Shown: positions 1-6,471 of the stretch, piece after piece | Layout: each line of letters opens with the position of its first letter | How positions within the stretch are numbered: position 1 is the stretch's first letter | Source: Candidatus Omnitrophota bacterium | GTDB taxonomy: Bacteria; Hinthialibacterota; Hinthialibacteria; OLB16 | DNA length: 64,000 nucleotides | Direction: 5' to 3' | Assembly (NCBI GenBank): GCA_020632575.1 | Contig: JACKFH010000006.1 | Coordinates: forward strand, 124,001-188,000 | The notes under the pieces: model-generated | What the model was told of the DNA's origin: nothing | Database searches by the model: none | The model's input: only the letters and a program-made list of their open reading frames with translations | Position numbers and translations under genes: made by a program

Positions 1-760
1 TTTGGCTCTCCCGCTCAACCGCGATCGCCCCATGGACCACAATCGGATTCTCCGGGTCCTTCTCCTCCACCGAAACGATCCGAACCGCGGTGGCGTACGG
101 GATCTCCTCGCGCGTGAACCGGATCACTTTCTCACGGATCAGCTCGGCCAACAAGAAATTCTCGCTGCGGTCGGTCAGAACATCCTCGGGATAGAACCTT
201 GGGCCCTCGGGGAGTTGATCCTTGATCACCTGAAGAACCTCCTCCAAACCGGCCTCTTTCAGCGCCGAGATGGCAACCTGAGCCACTGCGCCTTCGGTCA
301 ATTCCTCGAAATGGTTCCAGGCAATCTGAAGCCGATCGGGCTTCACCAAGTCAATTTTATTGAGCAGCGCCAGGAAGGGGACTCCGCTTTGCCGAACTCG
401 CTCCATGATGAACCGATCTCCCTGACCGAACATCTCATCGGCGGGGAGCAAGACGACGATCAAATCGCCATCCCCGATCGAGCTCAGGGCCTGATCCACC
501 ATGAACTGATTCAGCGCCTCTTTCGGCTTGTGAATGCCGGGGGTGTCCAGAAAGACGATCTGCGACCCCTCGTCGTTGTAGATCCCGAGGAGTCGGTGAC
601 GGGTGGTCTGAGGTTTGTTCGAGACGATCGCCAGTTTCTCGCCTAAAAAGGCGTTCATCAGAGTCGATTTCCCAACATTGGGGCGACCGACAAGGACGAC
701 ATACCCAGATTTAAAACCAGGGACTGGCGGTTGAAAAAGAGTCGAATCTTCAGTGGTCAT
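1..760 (-). CDS. era: GTPase Era, 3' end cut by window edge
   Basis: Ribosome-associated GTPase that binds 16S rRNA and acts in 30S maturation. Translating the minus strand from the ATG at 758-760 gives all the G motifs: GRPNVGKST (about residues 25-33), the effector-loop threonines after NKPQ, DTPG (72-75), NKID (134-137) and SAL (165-167). The C-terminal KH RNA-binding domain begins near residue 200 and is cut off at base 1, so about 253 codons are visible of a usual ~300. It lies downstream of atpC on the same strand after a 156-base gap with a hairpin, so it may be transcribed separately or by readthrough. Family assignment is secure. Confidence 0.93.
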   Translation of the reverse strand, partial: MTTEDSTLFQPPVPGFKSGYVVLVGRPNVGKSTLMNAFLGEKLAIVSNKPQTTRHRLLGIYNDEGSQIVFLDTPGIHKPKEALNQFMVDQALSSIGDGDLIVVLLPADEMFGQGDRFIMERVRQSGVPFLALLNKIDLVKPDRLQIAWNHFEELTEGAVAQVAISALKEAGLEEVLQVIKDQLPEGPRFYPEDVLTDRSENFLLAELIREKVIRFTREEIPYATAVRIVSVEEKDPENPIVVHGAIAVERESQ

Positions 761-861
761 CTTTCGGATGGAAATTTGCGGACCGTCGCGACAAAAACAA
801 AGCCTCGAGAGTGAGGCTGATTGACTTGGTTCAGACTGCGACAGCAGCCTTCGCTCATCGA

Positions 862-905
862 GCACCGGTCTTTAGGCCGGTGCGACTCGCGCGACCTATT
901 CGTGA
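862..905. repeat. Hairpin in atpC-era gap, possible decayed REP-like element
   Basis: A 9-bp stem with a four-base loop spans 862-883 (GCACCGGTC paired with GGCCGGTGC, one G-T pair) and is followed by an imperfect palindrome centred on ATTCGTGAAT (about 895-908). The two-hairpin layout recalls the better-preserved elements at 20330-20537, but the second hairpin is degenerate. It could also act as an attenuator between atpC and era; there is no T-run on either side. Confidence 0.35.
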
Positions 906-916
906 ATCGGGCCGTT

Positions 917-1330
917 CTAATGCAACGCCCCCAATTTATGTTTCGCATTGATCCGAGCAATCGCCTTGGCCAGCGCGATTTCCGCTCGGGCAATGTCCGT
1001 ATGCGGTTCTGGGGATTGAATCCGCTCACGGGCTCGTTCGCCCGCTTTCTGCGCCCGAGCCTCATCAATGTCCTCCGCGCGTTCGGCTGAATCGGCCAGG
1101 ACCGTGATCACATTGTCTTTGATCATGGCCAAACCCGAGGAAACGAAGAAGTAATGATTCTTGTGCTCCAAATCCCTCGCGGTCATAACTCCCGGCTGCA
1201 AGGCGGCTCGAAGCGGGGCGTGATTCTGCAAAACGCCCATGCTTCCCTCCTCCGAGGGGAGTTGCACATACTCGACTGTCATGTCGGCGACTTGGTTGGT
1301 CGGAACACTCAGTTTCAGTTGTAACGGCAT
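917..1330 (-). CDS. atpC: F-type ATP synthase epsilon subunit
   Basis: Epsilon subunit of the F1 central stalk, coupling rotation to catalysis and inhibiting ATP hydrolysis. The 137 residues hold the N-terminal beta-sandwich (EEGSMGVLQNHAP, then VSSGLAMIKDN) and a two-helix C-terminus rich in Ala and Arg, the normal bacterial length. It is the last gene of the ATP synthase block and starts 27 bases after atpG ends. In most operons atpD lies between atpG and atpC; here it does not, and there is no room for a remnant. Confidence 0.95.
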   Translation of the reverse strand: MPLQLKLSVPTNQVADMTVEYVQLPSEEGSMGVLQNHAPLRAALQPGVMTARDLEHKNHYFFVSSGLAMIKDNVITVLADSAERAEDIDEARAQKAGERARERIQSPEPHTDIARAEIALAKAIARINAKHKLGALH

Positions 1331-1357
1331 CGCTGACAGATTTCCTCTTCCTTCGTC

Positions 1358-2227
1358 TTAAACGGCGTTCGCGCCCGCCACGATCTCGCAGATCTCTTGA
1401 GTGATCTTGGCCTGACGCGCTTTGTTGTAGGTGAGTTGGAGCGTCGAATAGAGCTCCTCGGCGTTGCGGGTCGCATTGTCCATGGCCACCATTCGAGCCA
1501 CATGCTCGCTGGCCTCGGATTGCAGCAATCCCGTTAGGAGTTCATTGGTTAAATAACGTTGAACCGCCTGAGCCAGGACCGGAGCGGTCACCGCCTCATC
1601 GATAAAGTAATCCCCACCCCCGGAACGCGATTCCTCGGCCTGCCCCTCTGTCGGTTCGATCGGAAGCCAAACAGCGGGTTCGGGACGAACAACGGTCATC
1701 CCTCGAAGATGGCTGTAGATCAACCGGATTTCACGGTATTCGCCAGAGTTCCAGAGTTCGAGGAGTTCCCGAGACAGTTCCTGAATTCGCGGTCCGAAAT
1801 GGGACCAAGCGGGACGACGTTCACTAGAGAGGACTTTGAACCCGCGTCGCCGGAGAACCGAGCCGACTTTGATTCCCATCGCTTTGATTTCGAGGTTGTC
1901 TTTGCCTTTTTCATTGGCAAGCCACCTAACGGCGTTCAAGACATTCGAGTTGTAGGGACCGCAAAGACCTCGATCCGAGGCGAATGTGACCACCAGGATC
2001 TTTTCGCCCGAGGGAACCACCGCGAGTTCGGGAACCGCATCGGCCGGCGACTCCTCGAAGCTCGCCATGAGCTCGTTGAGACCGCGCCGATAAACCCGGC
2101 TCTTCTCCGAATGCTCCTGGGCCTTGCGCATCTTCATGGCCGAAACCATTTGAAGCGCCTTGGTCACCTGCTTGGTGCTGGTGACCCCTCGCATTTTCCG
2201 TTTGAGTTTTTGTAGATCGACAGCCAT
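1358..2227 (-). CDS. atpG: F-type ATP synthase gamma subunit
   Basis: Gamma subunit, the rotating shaft of F1. The 289-residue product has the conserved N-terminal helix (KRKMRGVTSTKQVTKALQMV), the central Rossmann-like part (SDRGLCGPYNSNV) and the C-terminal helix (MDNATRNAEELYSTLQLTYN), so it is full length. It starts 18 bases downstream of atpF, where atpH and atpA would normally lie, and is followed directly by atpC. Nothing suggests loss of function; all shaft helices are present. Confidence 0.96.
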   Translation of the reverse strand: MAVDLQKLKRKMRGVTSTKQVTKALQMVSAMKMRKAQEHSEKSRVYRRGLNELMASFEESPADAVPELAVVPSGEKILVVTFASDRGLCGPYNSNVLNAVRWLANEKGKDNLEIKAMGIKVGSVLRRRGFKVLSSERRPAWSHFGPRIQELSRELLELWNSGEYREIRLIYSHLRGMTVVRPEPAVWLPIEPTEGQAEESRSGGGDYFIDEAVTAPVLAQAVQRYLTNELLTGLLQSEASEHVARMVAMDNATRNAEELYSTLQLTYNKARQAKITQEICEIVAGANAV

Positions 2228-2245
2228 CGGTCAGTATCGAAACCT

Positions 2246-2743
2246 TTAGTTGTTGGAAATGGTCCGCTCGACCTCGGGGAGAGTCGAATCGACCAGAGAT
2301 TTCCTTTGAGATTCGGTGAGCCCCTCGGTCAGGAACTTCTCGGCGGCAAGCACGGAGAGGTCGGCCACATACTTCCGCAGTTCGGCCTTGGCCATCTCGG
2401 TCTCATGCGCGATGCGTTCCTGCGCCTCTTTGCGTGTCTTCTCGAGCTGCGCCTGAGCCTCGGTTCTCATCTGCTCCGCCGCGCGAGCCGCGTCATCCTG
2501 AGCCCTGCGAACCGTTTCGCGAGCCTCGGCTTGGGCCTGCTGGAGCTGAGTCTTGTACTCCTCCTGCATCTTGGCCGCGTCGGCCTTCATCCGCTCCATC
2601 TCGGCGAATTGGTCGGCGATCGACTTGCTTCGCTCGTCGAGCAGGTTCGTGACCGGTCCGAATGCCCATTTCTTCAGGGCGAAAACCAGGATCACGAAGA
2701 GAACGACGTGGCATCCAAACCACGCCAAATTCCATACGTCCAT
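2246..2743 (-). CDS. atpF: F-type ATP synthase subunit b
   Basis: Peripheral-stalk subunit b of Fo. One N-terminal membrane helix (about residues 5-25) is followed by a long charged coiled coil rich in Ala, Glu, Gln and Arg up to about residue 145; 165 residues is a normal length. The sequence ends at ISNN with no fused delta domain, so the absent atpH is not explained by a b-delta fusion as in mycobacteria. Lies between atpE and atpG. Confidence 0.95.
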   Translation of the reverse strand: MDVWNLAWFGCHVVLFVILVFALKKWAFGPVTNLLDERSKSIADQFAEMERMKADAAKMQEEYKTQLQQAQAEARETVRRAQDDAARAAEQMRTEAQAQLEKTRKEAQERIAHETEMAKAELRKYVADLSVLAAEKFLTEGLTESQRKSLVDSTLPEVERTISNN

Positions 2744-2860
2744 CTTTTCCTCCGGTGCTCCGACGTTCCACGATCATGGACGTCGGGTTGTTTCGTCGGT
2801 CAATCACAGACCCCAGACGGACAACTCCGACTGGGGTCCGTGTTCATTGCCGATTACGAA

Positions 2861-3100
2861 TTACTGGCCGGTCGCGATGCCGCCGATGAAGGTGGTCGAG
2901 ATCAGAGCGTAGATGGTCAACGCCTCGATGAACGCGCAACCGATGATCATGGCGATCTGAATTTTGCCGATCGCTTCCGGCTGGCGTCCCATGGCCTCCA
3001 TCGCGGAACCGATGGCCTTGCCCAATCCGAGACCGGAACCGAGAGCGGCCAGTCCCAAACCAATCGGGTATGCGAGCGATAAAGCGGCAATTGCTTCCAT
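2861..3100 (-). CDS. atpE: F-type ATP synthase subunit c
   Basis: Rotor-ring proteolipid of Fo, 79 residues, two membrane helices joined by the polar loop GRQPEA. The ion-binding carboxylate is the Glu in FIEALTIYAL. The EALTIY context and the Lys, not Gln, in GLGLGKA match proton-type rather than sodium-type rings (inference from known signatures). An in-frame extension to 3160 exists, but the start at 3098-3100 is preceded by a strong Shine-Dalgarno, AGGAGGAT at 3110-3117, which settles the start. Confidence 0.95.
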   Translation of the reverse strand: MEAIAALSLAYPIGLGLAALGSGLGLGKAIGSAMEAMGRQPEAIGKIQIAMIIGCAFIEALTIYALISTTFIGGIATGQ

Positions 3101-3211
3101 TTTCTTAAATCCTCCTAGAACTTTTAAACCAACTTTGGATTCGCCCGAGGAATCCCTCAAGGGTTCACCATTTTATCTTTCAACCTGGATTTCCTCAGGT
3201 GTGTTTCTGTT

Positions 3212-4297
3212 TCAATGCGCCCCCGCCTCGACACGTCCCGCGTGATCGTGGTCATGATCGTGATCGTCATGCGGGAGAACCAACAAAATGTAAATGGCGG
3301 ACAGGGTCATAAAAACAAGCGCTTGAATGGTCGAGCCAATCAAGGCGATGGGCAGCAACAGTCCATGGATCGGAATGCCGAAAAAGAGATATTCTGTCGG
3401 GATGCCTATTGAATTTAGCATGTACTGAAGAATCATGACTCCCATCCCCGCGAAGACGCCGAGCAGGATATGCTCACCCAGGATGTTGCCGCGGAGACGA
3501 AGGGCGAGGCTGACCGGCTTGATCAGCTCTCCCAGGACATGCAGAATCAAAAAGAGCGGCATCATGATCCACATCGCCACTCCCACTGGTGACCCCATCA
3601 GGTGATAGATGAATCCCCCGACACCGTTGTACTTCACGGCTGAGTACTGGACATAGACGAAGACACACAACGAGAGGGCGAAGGTCTGTTGGAGATAGGT
3701 GGTGGGCGACATGAATCCGGGGACAAGCGCCGCGAGATTCATGAACCAAATGTAGATGCCCAGCGTCCCTAGAAATGGGAGATACTTGCGACCTATCTCC
3801 TTGCCCAAGATTTCGGTTATGAAATTATCCACCGTCTCGACATAAAGTTCGATCAAACTCTGTCCCCGGCGTTTGGGGATCAATTCAAGATTGCCAGTTA
3901 GTTTCTTCGCCAACCACATTAGGAGCAATGTGATGACCGCGCAATTGATCATGACCCGGCCAGGTCCGCTCAACCAATACTGGAGCGGGCTGTCGGGACT
4001 GACTCTTGTTGAGAGCATCATAAGCAGATCGGGAACTTCCGGCGGGTGATCGCCATGTCCATGCTCCTCGTGGCCATGTTCGCCCTCGTGTTGTCCATCG
4101 GCGTGGGCGTGTTCTTCAGCGTGAGCCTGCTCGCCCTCATGCGCGTGCTCCGAGTCTTCGGAATGGACCTCCTCATGCGTTTCCGCCACATGAGCGTCAC
4201 CGTGCTCTTGAGCGACAGCCGCAATGGGAGTCGCCACCCAAGCCAGGAGGCCGAAGAAGCAAAGAACTGAAAGAAAAATCGGTTTATTTCGAATCAT
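3212..4297 (-). CDS. atpB: F-type ATP synthase subunit a with His-rich exported tails
   Basis: Proton-channel subunit a of Fo. Residues 1-29 form a signal-like segment ending AAVAQ, residues 31-85 are extremely rich in His and Glu (about 15 His), and the canonical multi-helix a subunit follows from about residue 105. The essential channel arginine is Arg267 in SLALRLRGN, equivalent to E. coli Arg210. The C-terminus is again His/Asp-rich (HDDHDHDHDH). At 361 residues it is longer than E. coli AtpB (271). Signal-bearing His-rich AtpB forms are known in the Bacteroidota/Chlorobi area; the role of the histidines is unknown. It overlaps the upstream atpZ/I-like gene by 14 bases. Confidence 0.95.
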   Translation of the reverse strand: MIRNKPIFLSVLCFFGLLAWVATPIAAVAQEHGDAHVAETHEEVHSEDSEHAHEGEQAHAEEHAHADGQHEGEHGHEEHGHGDHPPEVPDLLMMLSTRVSPDSPLQYWLSGPGRVMINCAVITLLLMWLAKKLTGNLELIPKRRGQSLIELYVETVDNFITEILGKEIGRKYLPFLGTLGIYIWFMNLAALVPGFMSPTTYLQQTFALSLCVFVYVQYSAVKYNGVGGFIYHLMGSPVGVAMWIMMPLFLILHVLGELIKPVSLALRLRGNILGEHILLGVFAGMGVMILQYMLNSIGIPTEYLFFGIPIHGLLLPIALIGSTIQALVFMTLSAIYILLVLPHDDHDHDHDHAGRVEAGAH

Positions 4298-4589
4298 CGT
4301 CGGTTTTCTTTTTAAATCTCTTGTCCTGCAATTTGCTCAACCGCTTGAGGATGACATAGGATTCATACGACCCGGAAAACAATCCCAGTATCGTGGCCGC
4401 GCCGAGAACCCAGGACGGCCACCCGAGATATGTGGTCAAAGCCCAACCTAAAGCGTACCCTACCAAAGGCCCAGCTATAAACAAGCCCGGGATTGAGAGG
4501 GCTAGACTGGCCGCTTGCCAGTCCGATCGAGAGCCCGCCTGACCAGTTTTGGAGCGCTTGGGTGTGGGGTCCGGTTTTTTCCCGGTCAT
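4284..4589 (-). CDS. AtpZ/AtpI-type small ATP synthase-associated membrane protein
   Basis: A 101-residue protein at the head of the ATP synthase operon, with two predicted membrane helices (about 28-50 and 57-77) joined by a short TTYLGWPSW loop and a basic C-terminus. Position, size and topology match the AtpZ/AtpI group, linked in other bacteria to c-ring assembly or Mg2+ transport. It overlaps the atpB start by 14 bases, implying translational coupling. The sequence alone does not separate AtpZ from AtpI, so no symbol is given. Confidence 0.75.
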   Translation of the reverse strand: MTGKKPDPTPKRSKTGQAGSRSDWQAASLALSIPGLFIAGPLVGYALGWALTTYLGWPSWVLGAATILGLFSGSYESYVILKRLSKLQDKRFKKKTDDDSK

Positions 4590-4631
4590 CCCGTGGAAAT
4601 CCCTGCTACTTTTTCAATTTTAAAGCCCGGA

Positions 4632-4660
4632 TTCATACTCCTTTTGACCCGCATTGACAA
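4632..4660 (-). promoter_or_regulatory. Predicted sigma-70 promoter of the ATP synthase operon
   Basis: On the minus strand there is TTGTCA (4655-4660), a 17-base spacer and TATGAA (4632-4637), about 43 bases upstream of the first gene of the operon. Both hexamers and the spacing fit the housekeeping consensus. The 140-base gap also serves the divergent glycosyltransferase gene at 4730. Confidence 0.6.
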
Positions 4661-4729
4661 CCCCAATCGACCGAAGATGCCGGGATAGCCTCGGCGGCCC
4701 AAAAGTTCTACCTTTTCGGATCGGGGAAT

Positions 4730-5692
4730 GTGGAGAGAAAGGGCGCGAAATTGGATATCAGCATTGTCATTCCGGCTCACAATGAGGAAGAAAACCTGGA
4801 TCAGTTGCGAGCGAATCTAGTCTCCTCCCTAGAACCGTTGAACAAGTCTTTCGAAGTGATCTTTATCGACGATGGCTCATCCGATTCCACCTACGCCAAA
4901 ATGGCGAAATTCTCCCGTGAAGACCCTCGATTCAAAGGAATCCGGATGCGCAAGAATGTCGGCAAAGCCAGCGCCCTGGCGGCCGGTTTCGATGCAGCTA
5001 CCGGAGACATTGTCTTCACCATGGACGCCGACAACCAGGACGATCCCTCCGAAATCCCCCGTTTCCTGGAAAAACTCGAAGAGGGGCACGATCTTGTCTC
5101 GGGCTGGAAACGGACCCGGCACGATCCTTCTCAGCGAGTCATCGCCTCCCGAATCTTCAATGGCGCGATCCGTTTCATATCGCGAGTCCCCCTTCATGAT
5201 TTCAACTGCGGGTTCAAGGCCTATCGGGCCGAGGTGGTGAAAAGCCTGACTTTGTATGGCGAGTGGCACCGCTTCATCCCGGTCCTCGCCGCGCATCAGG
5301 GGTATCGGATCGCCGAGATCGAGGTCCAACACCACCCCCGGGTCCATGGGAAATCCCGTTACGGGTGGGAAAGGTACTTCCGAGGTTTCGTGGATCTCCT
5401 GACCATTCTCTTCCTTTCCCAATACTCCGAACGGCCAGCCCATCTTTTCAGTGGAATCGGCTTCGTCCTGGGCGGGTTGGGATTCGTAATCAGCCTTTAC
5501 CTCTCGATCCTACATTTCGCCCAAGGAACCATTTCCGGTAAATACCCCATGCTCTCCCTTGGGGTGCTTCTCATGATCCTGGGAGCCCAGTTCTTTTTCA
5601 CCGGATTGATCGCGGAACTTTTCGTGTCGCGCAATCCGCCGCAACGGCACAGGACGGCGGTCTCGGAGAGGGTTGGGTTTGGAGAGGAATGA
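4730..5692 (+). CDS. GT2 glycosyltransferase, DPM1-like, with two C-terminal membrane helices
   Basis: Family 2 glycosyltransferase of the dolichyl-/polyprenyl-phosphate sugar transferase type, probably moving a sugar to a lipid carrier at the inner membrane. The GT-A fold begins at once with ISIVIPAHNEEEN; the nucleotide-binding Asp pair is in IDDGSSDST and the metal-binding motif is DADNQDDP. Two hydrophobic helices (about residues 233-262 and 273-300) anchor the C-terminus, as in PglC/DPM1-like enzymes with a membrane tail. Length 320 is normal. It is transcribed away from the ATP synthase operon. The substrate cannot be read from sequence. Confidence 0.88.
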   Translation: MERKGAKLDISIVIPAHNEEENLDQLRANLVSSLEPLNKSFEVIFIDDGSSDSTYAKMAKFSREDPRFKGIRMRKNVGKASALAAGFDAATGDIVFTMDADNQDDPSEIPRFLEKLEEGHDLVSGWKRTRHDPSQRVIASRIFNGAIRFISRVPLHDFNCGFKAYRAEVVKSLTLYGEWHRFIPVLAAHQGYRIAEIEVQHHPRVHGKSRYGWERYFRGFVDLLTILFLSQYSERPAHLFSGIGFVLGGLGFVISLYLSILHFAQGTISGKYPMLSLGVLLMILGAQFFFTGLIAELFVSRNPPQRHRTAVSERVGFGEE

Positions 5693-5701
5693 GAAAATTT
5701 C

Positions 5702-5768
5702 TTGACATTCCTTCCGCCGAAAGTCAGCATAAAAATGGAAGATCGTTTTAAGTGTGGGAGATCTTAAA
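5702..5768 (+). promoter_or_regulatory. Candidate promoter and operator of the Phd/ParE module
   Basis: A perfect -35 box, TTGACA, lies at 5702-5707. Candidate -10 boxes are weaker (CATAAA at 5728-5733, with a long 20-base spacer). An inverted repeat, TTTAAG at 5747-5752 and CTTAAA at 5763-5768, flanks the ribosome-binding site GGGAG; this is a typical place for autoregulation by a Phd-type antitoxin. The operator role is inference. Confidence 0.4.
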
Positions 5769-5769
5769 C

Positions 5770-6051
5770 ATGGTTGATTTGAAGGACGACACACAAACCC
5801 TGACGGGGTTCAAGAGAGAGACCTCAAAATTCGTCAAGCAAATGAAGAAAAGCGGAAACCCGATTGTTCTTACCGTAAAAGGTAAGCCGGAACTGATTGT
5901 CCAAGATGCGAGGTCCTATCAGGAGATTCTAGATCGGCTGGACGCGATCGAAGGAATCAAACGTGGAATAGCAGCGATGAAAGCGGGCCAAACGAGGTCA
6001 GCCTCCGAAGTTCATGCTGAAATGCGACAGAGATATGGGATACCGGATTAA
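5770..6051 (+). CDS. Phd/YefM-type antitoxin
   Basis: Antitoxin of a type II toxin-antitoxin pair. The 93-residue product has the Phd/YefM N-terminal DNA-binding fold (FKRETSKFVKQMKKSGNPIV, then LTVKGKPELIVQDARSYQEIL) and a charged C-terminal toxin-binding tail. ATG 5770 is preferred over 5752 because GGGAG at 5757-5761 sits at proper distance. The toxin gene starts inside its 3' end. The partner is frameshifted, so the antitoxin may be a survivor of a decaying module. Confidence 0.88.
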   Translation: MVDLKDDTQTLTGFKRETSKFVKQMKKSGNPIVLTVKGKPELIVQDARSYQEILDRLDAIEGIKRGIAAMKAGQTRSASEVHAEMRQRYGIPD

Positions 6052-6343
6052 GTATTCCGGTCCGGCTGAAAGGGAGATTGGTCAAGCTTTTGAGTGGATC
6101 TTGTCCGAGTCGGGATCTCGAAGATTAGCCACCGAATGGTTCCACAAATTGGTGGCTGCGATCGACTCATTGCAGGTTTATCCAGAACGATGCCCCATTG
6201 CCCCAGAAGACGATTATTTTGAAATCGAAGTACGCCAACTCCTGTTTGGCAAGCGGCGGGGAAGTACAGAATCCTTTTTACAATTGCGGATGAGAATGTG
6301 GTCATTCTTCATGTCATACATGGAGCACGAGACATTCCGATGA
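6035..6343 (+). pseudogene. ParE/RelE-type toxin, frameshifted in a G-run
   Basis: The first ~75 residues read as a RelE/ParE-superfamily toxin (KYSGPAEREIGQAFEWI, then FEIEVRQLLFGKRRG). After GGGG at 6258-6261 the frame turns to non-homologous sequence and stops at 6341-6343. Adding one base in that run restores the family ending GKYRILFTIADENVVILHV and HGARD in the next frame, but that frame has no stop before the next gene's start at 6472. The toxin is therefore broken here, either truly or by a homopolymer error in the assembly. Its start overlaps the antitoxin end by 17 bases. Confidence 0.8.
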
Positions 6344-6471
6344 GCCATACTCCTGGGTGCGGAACCTGCCCCTGGTTTACGACCTGGATCGAATCCAAGT
6401 TAATATTGAACGTTACACATTTTTCCGTCCGTACTTTCTTGCGGTCTGACAACATTCGGGAGGTACACACA

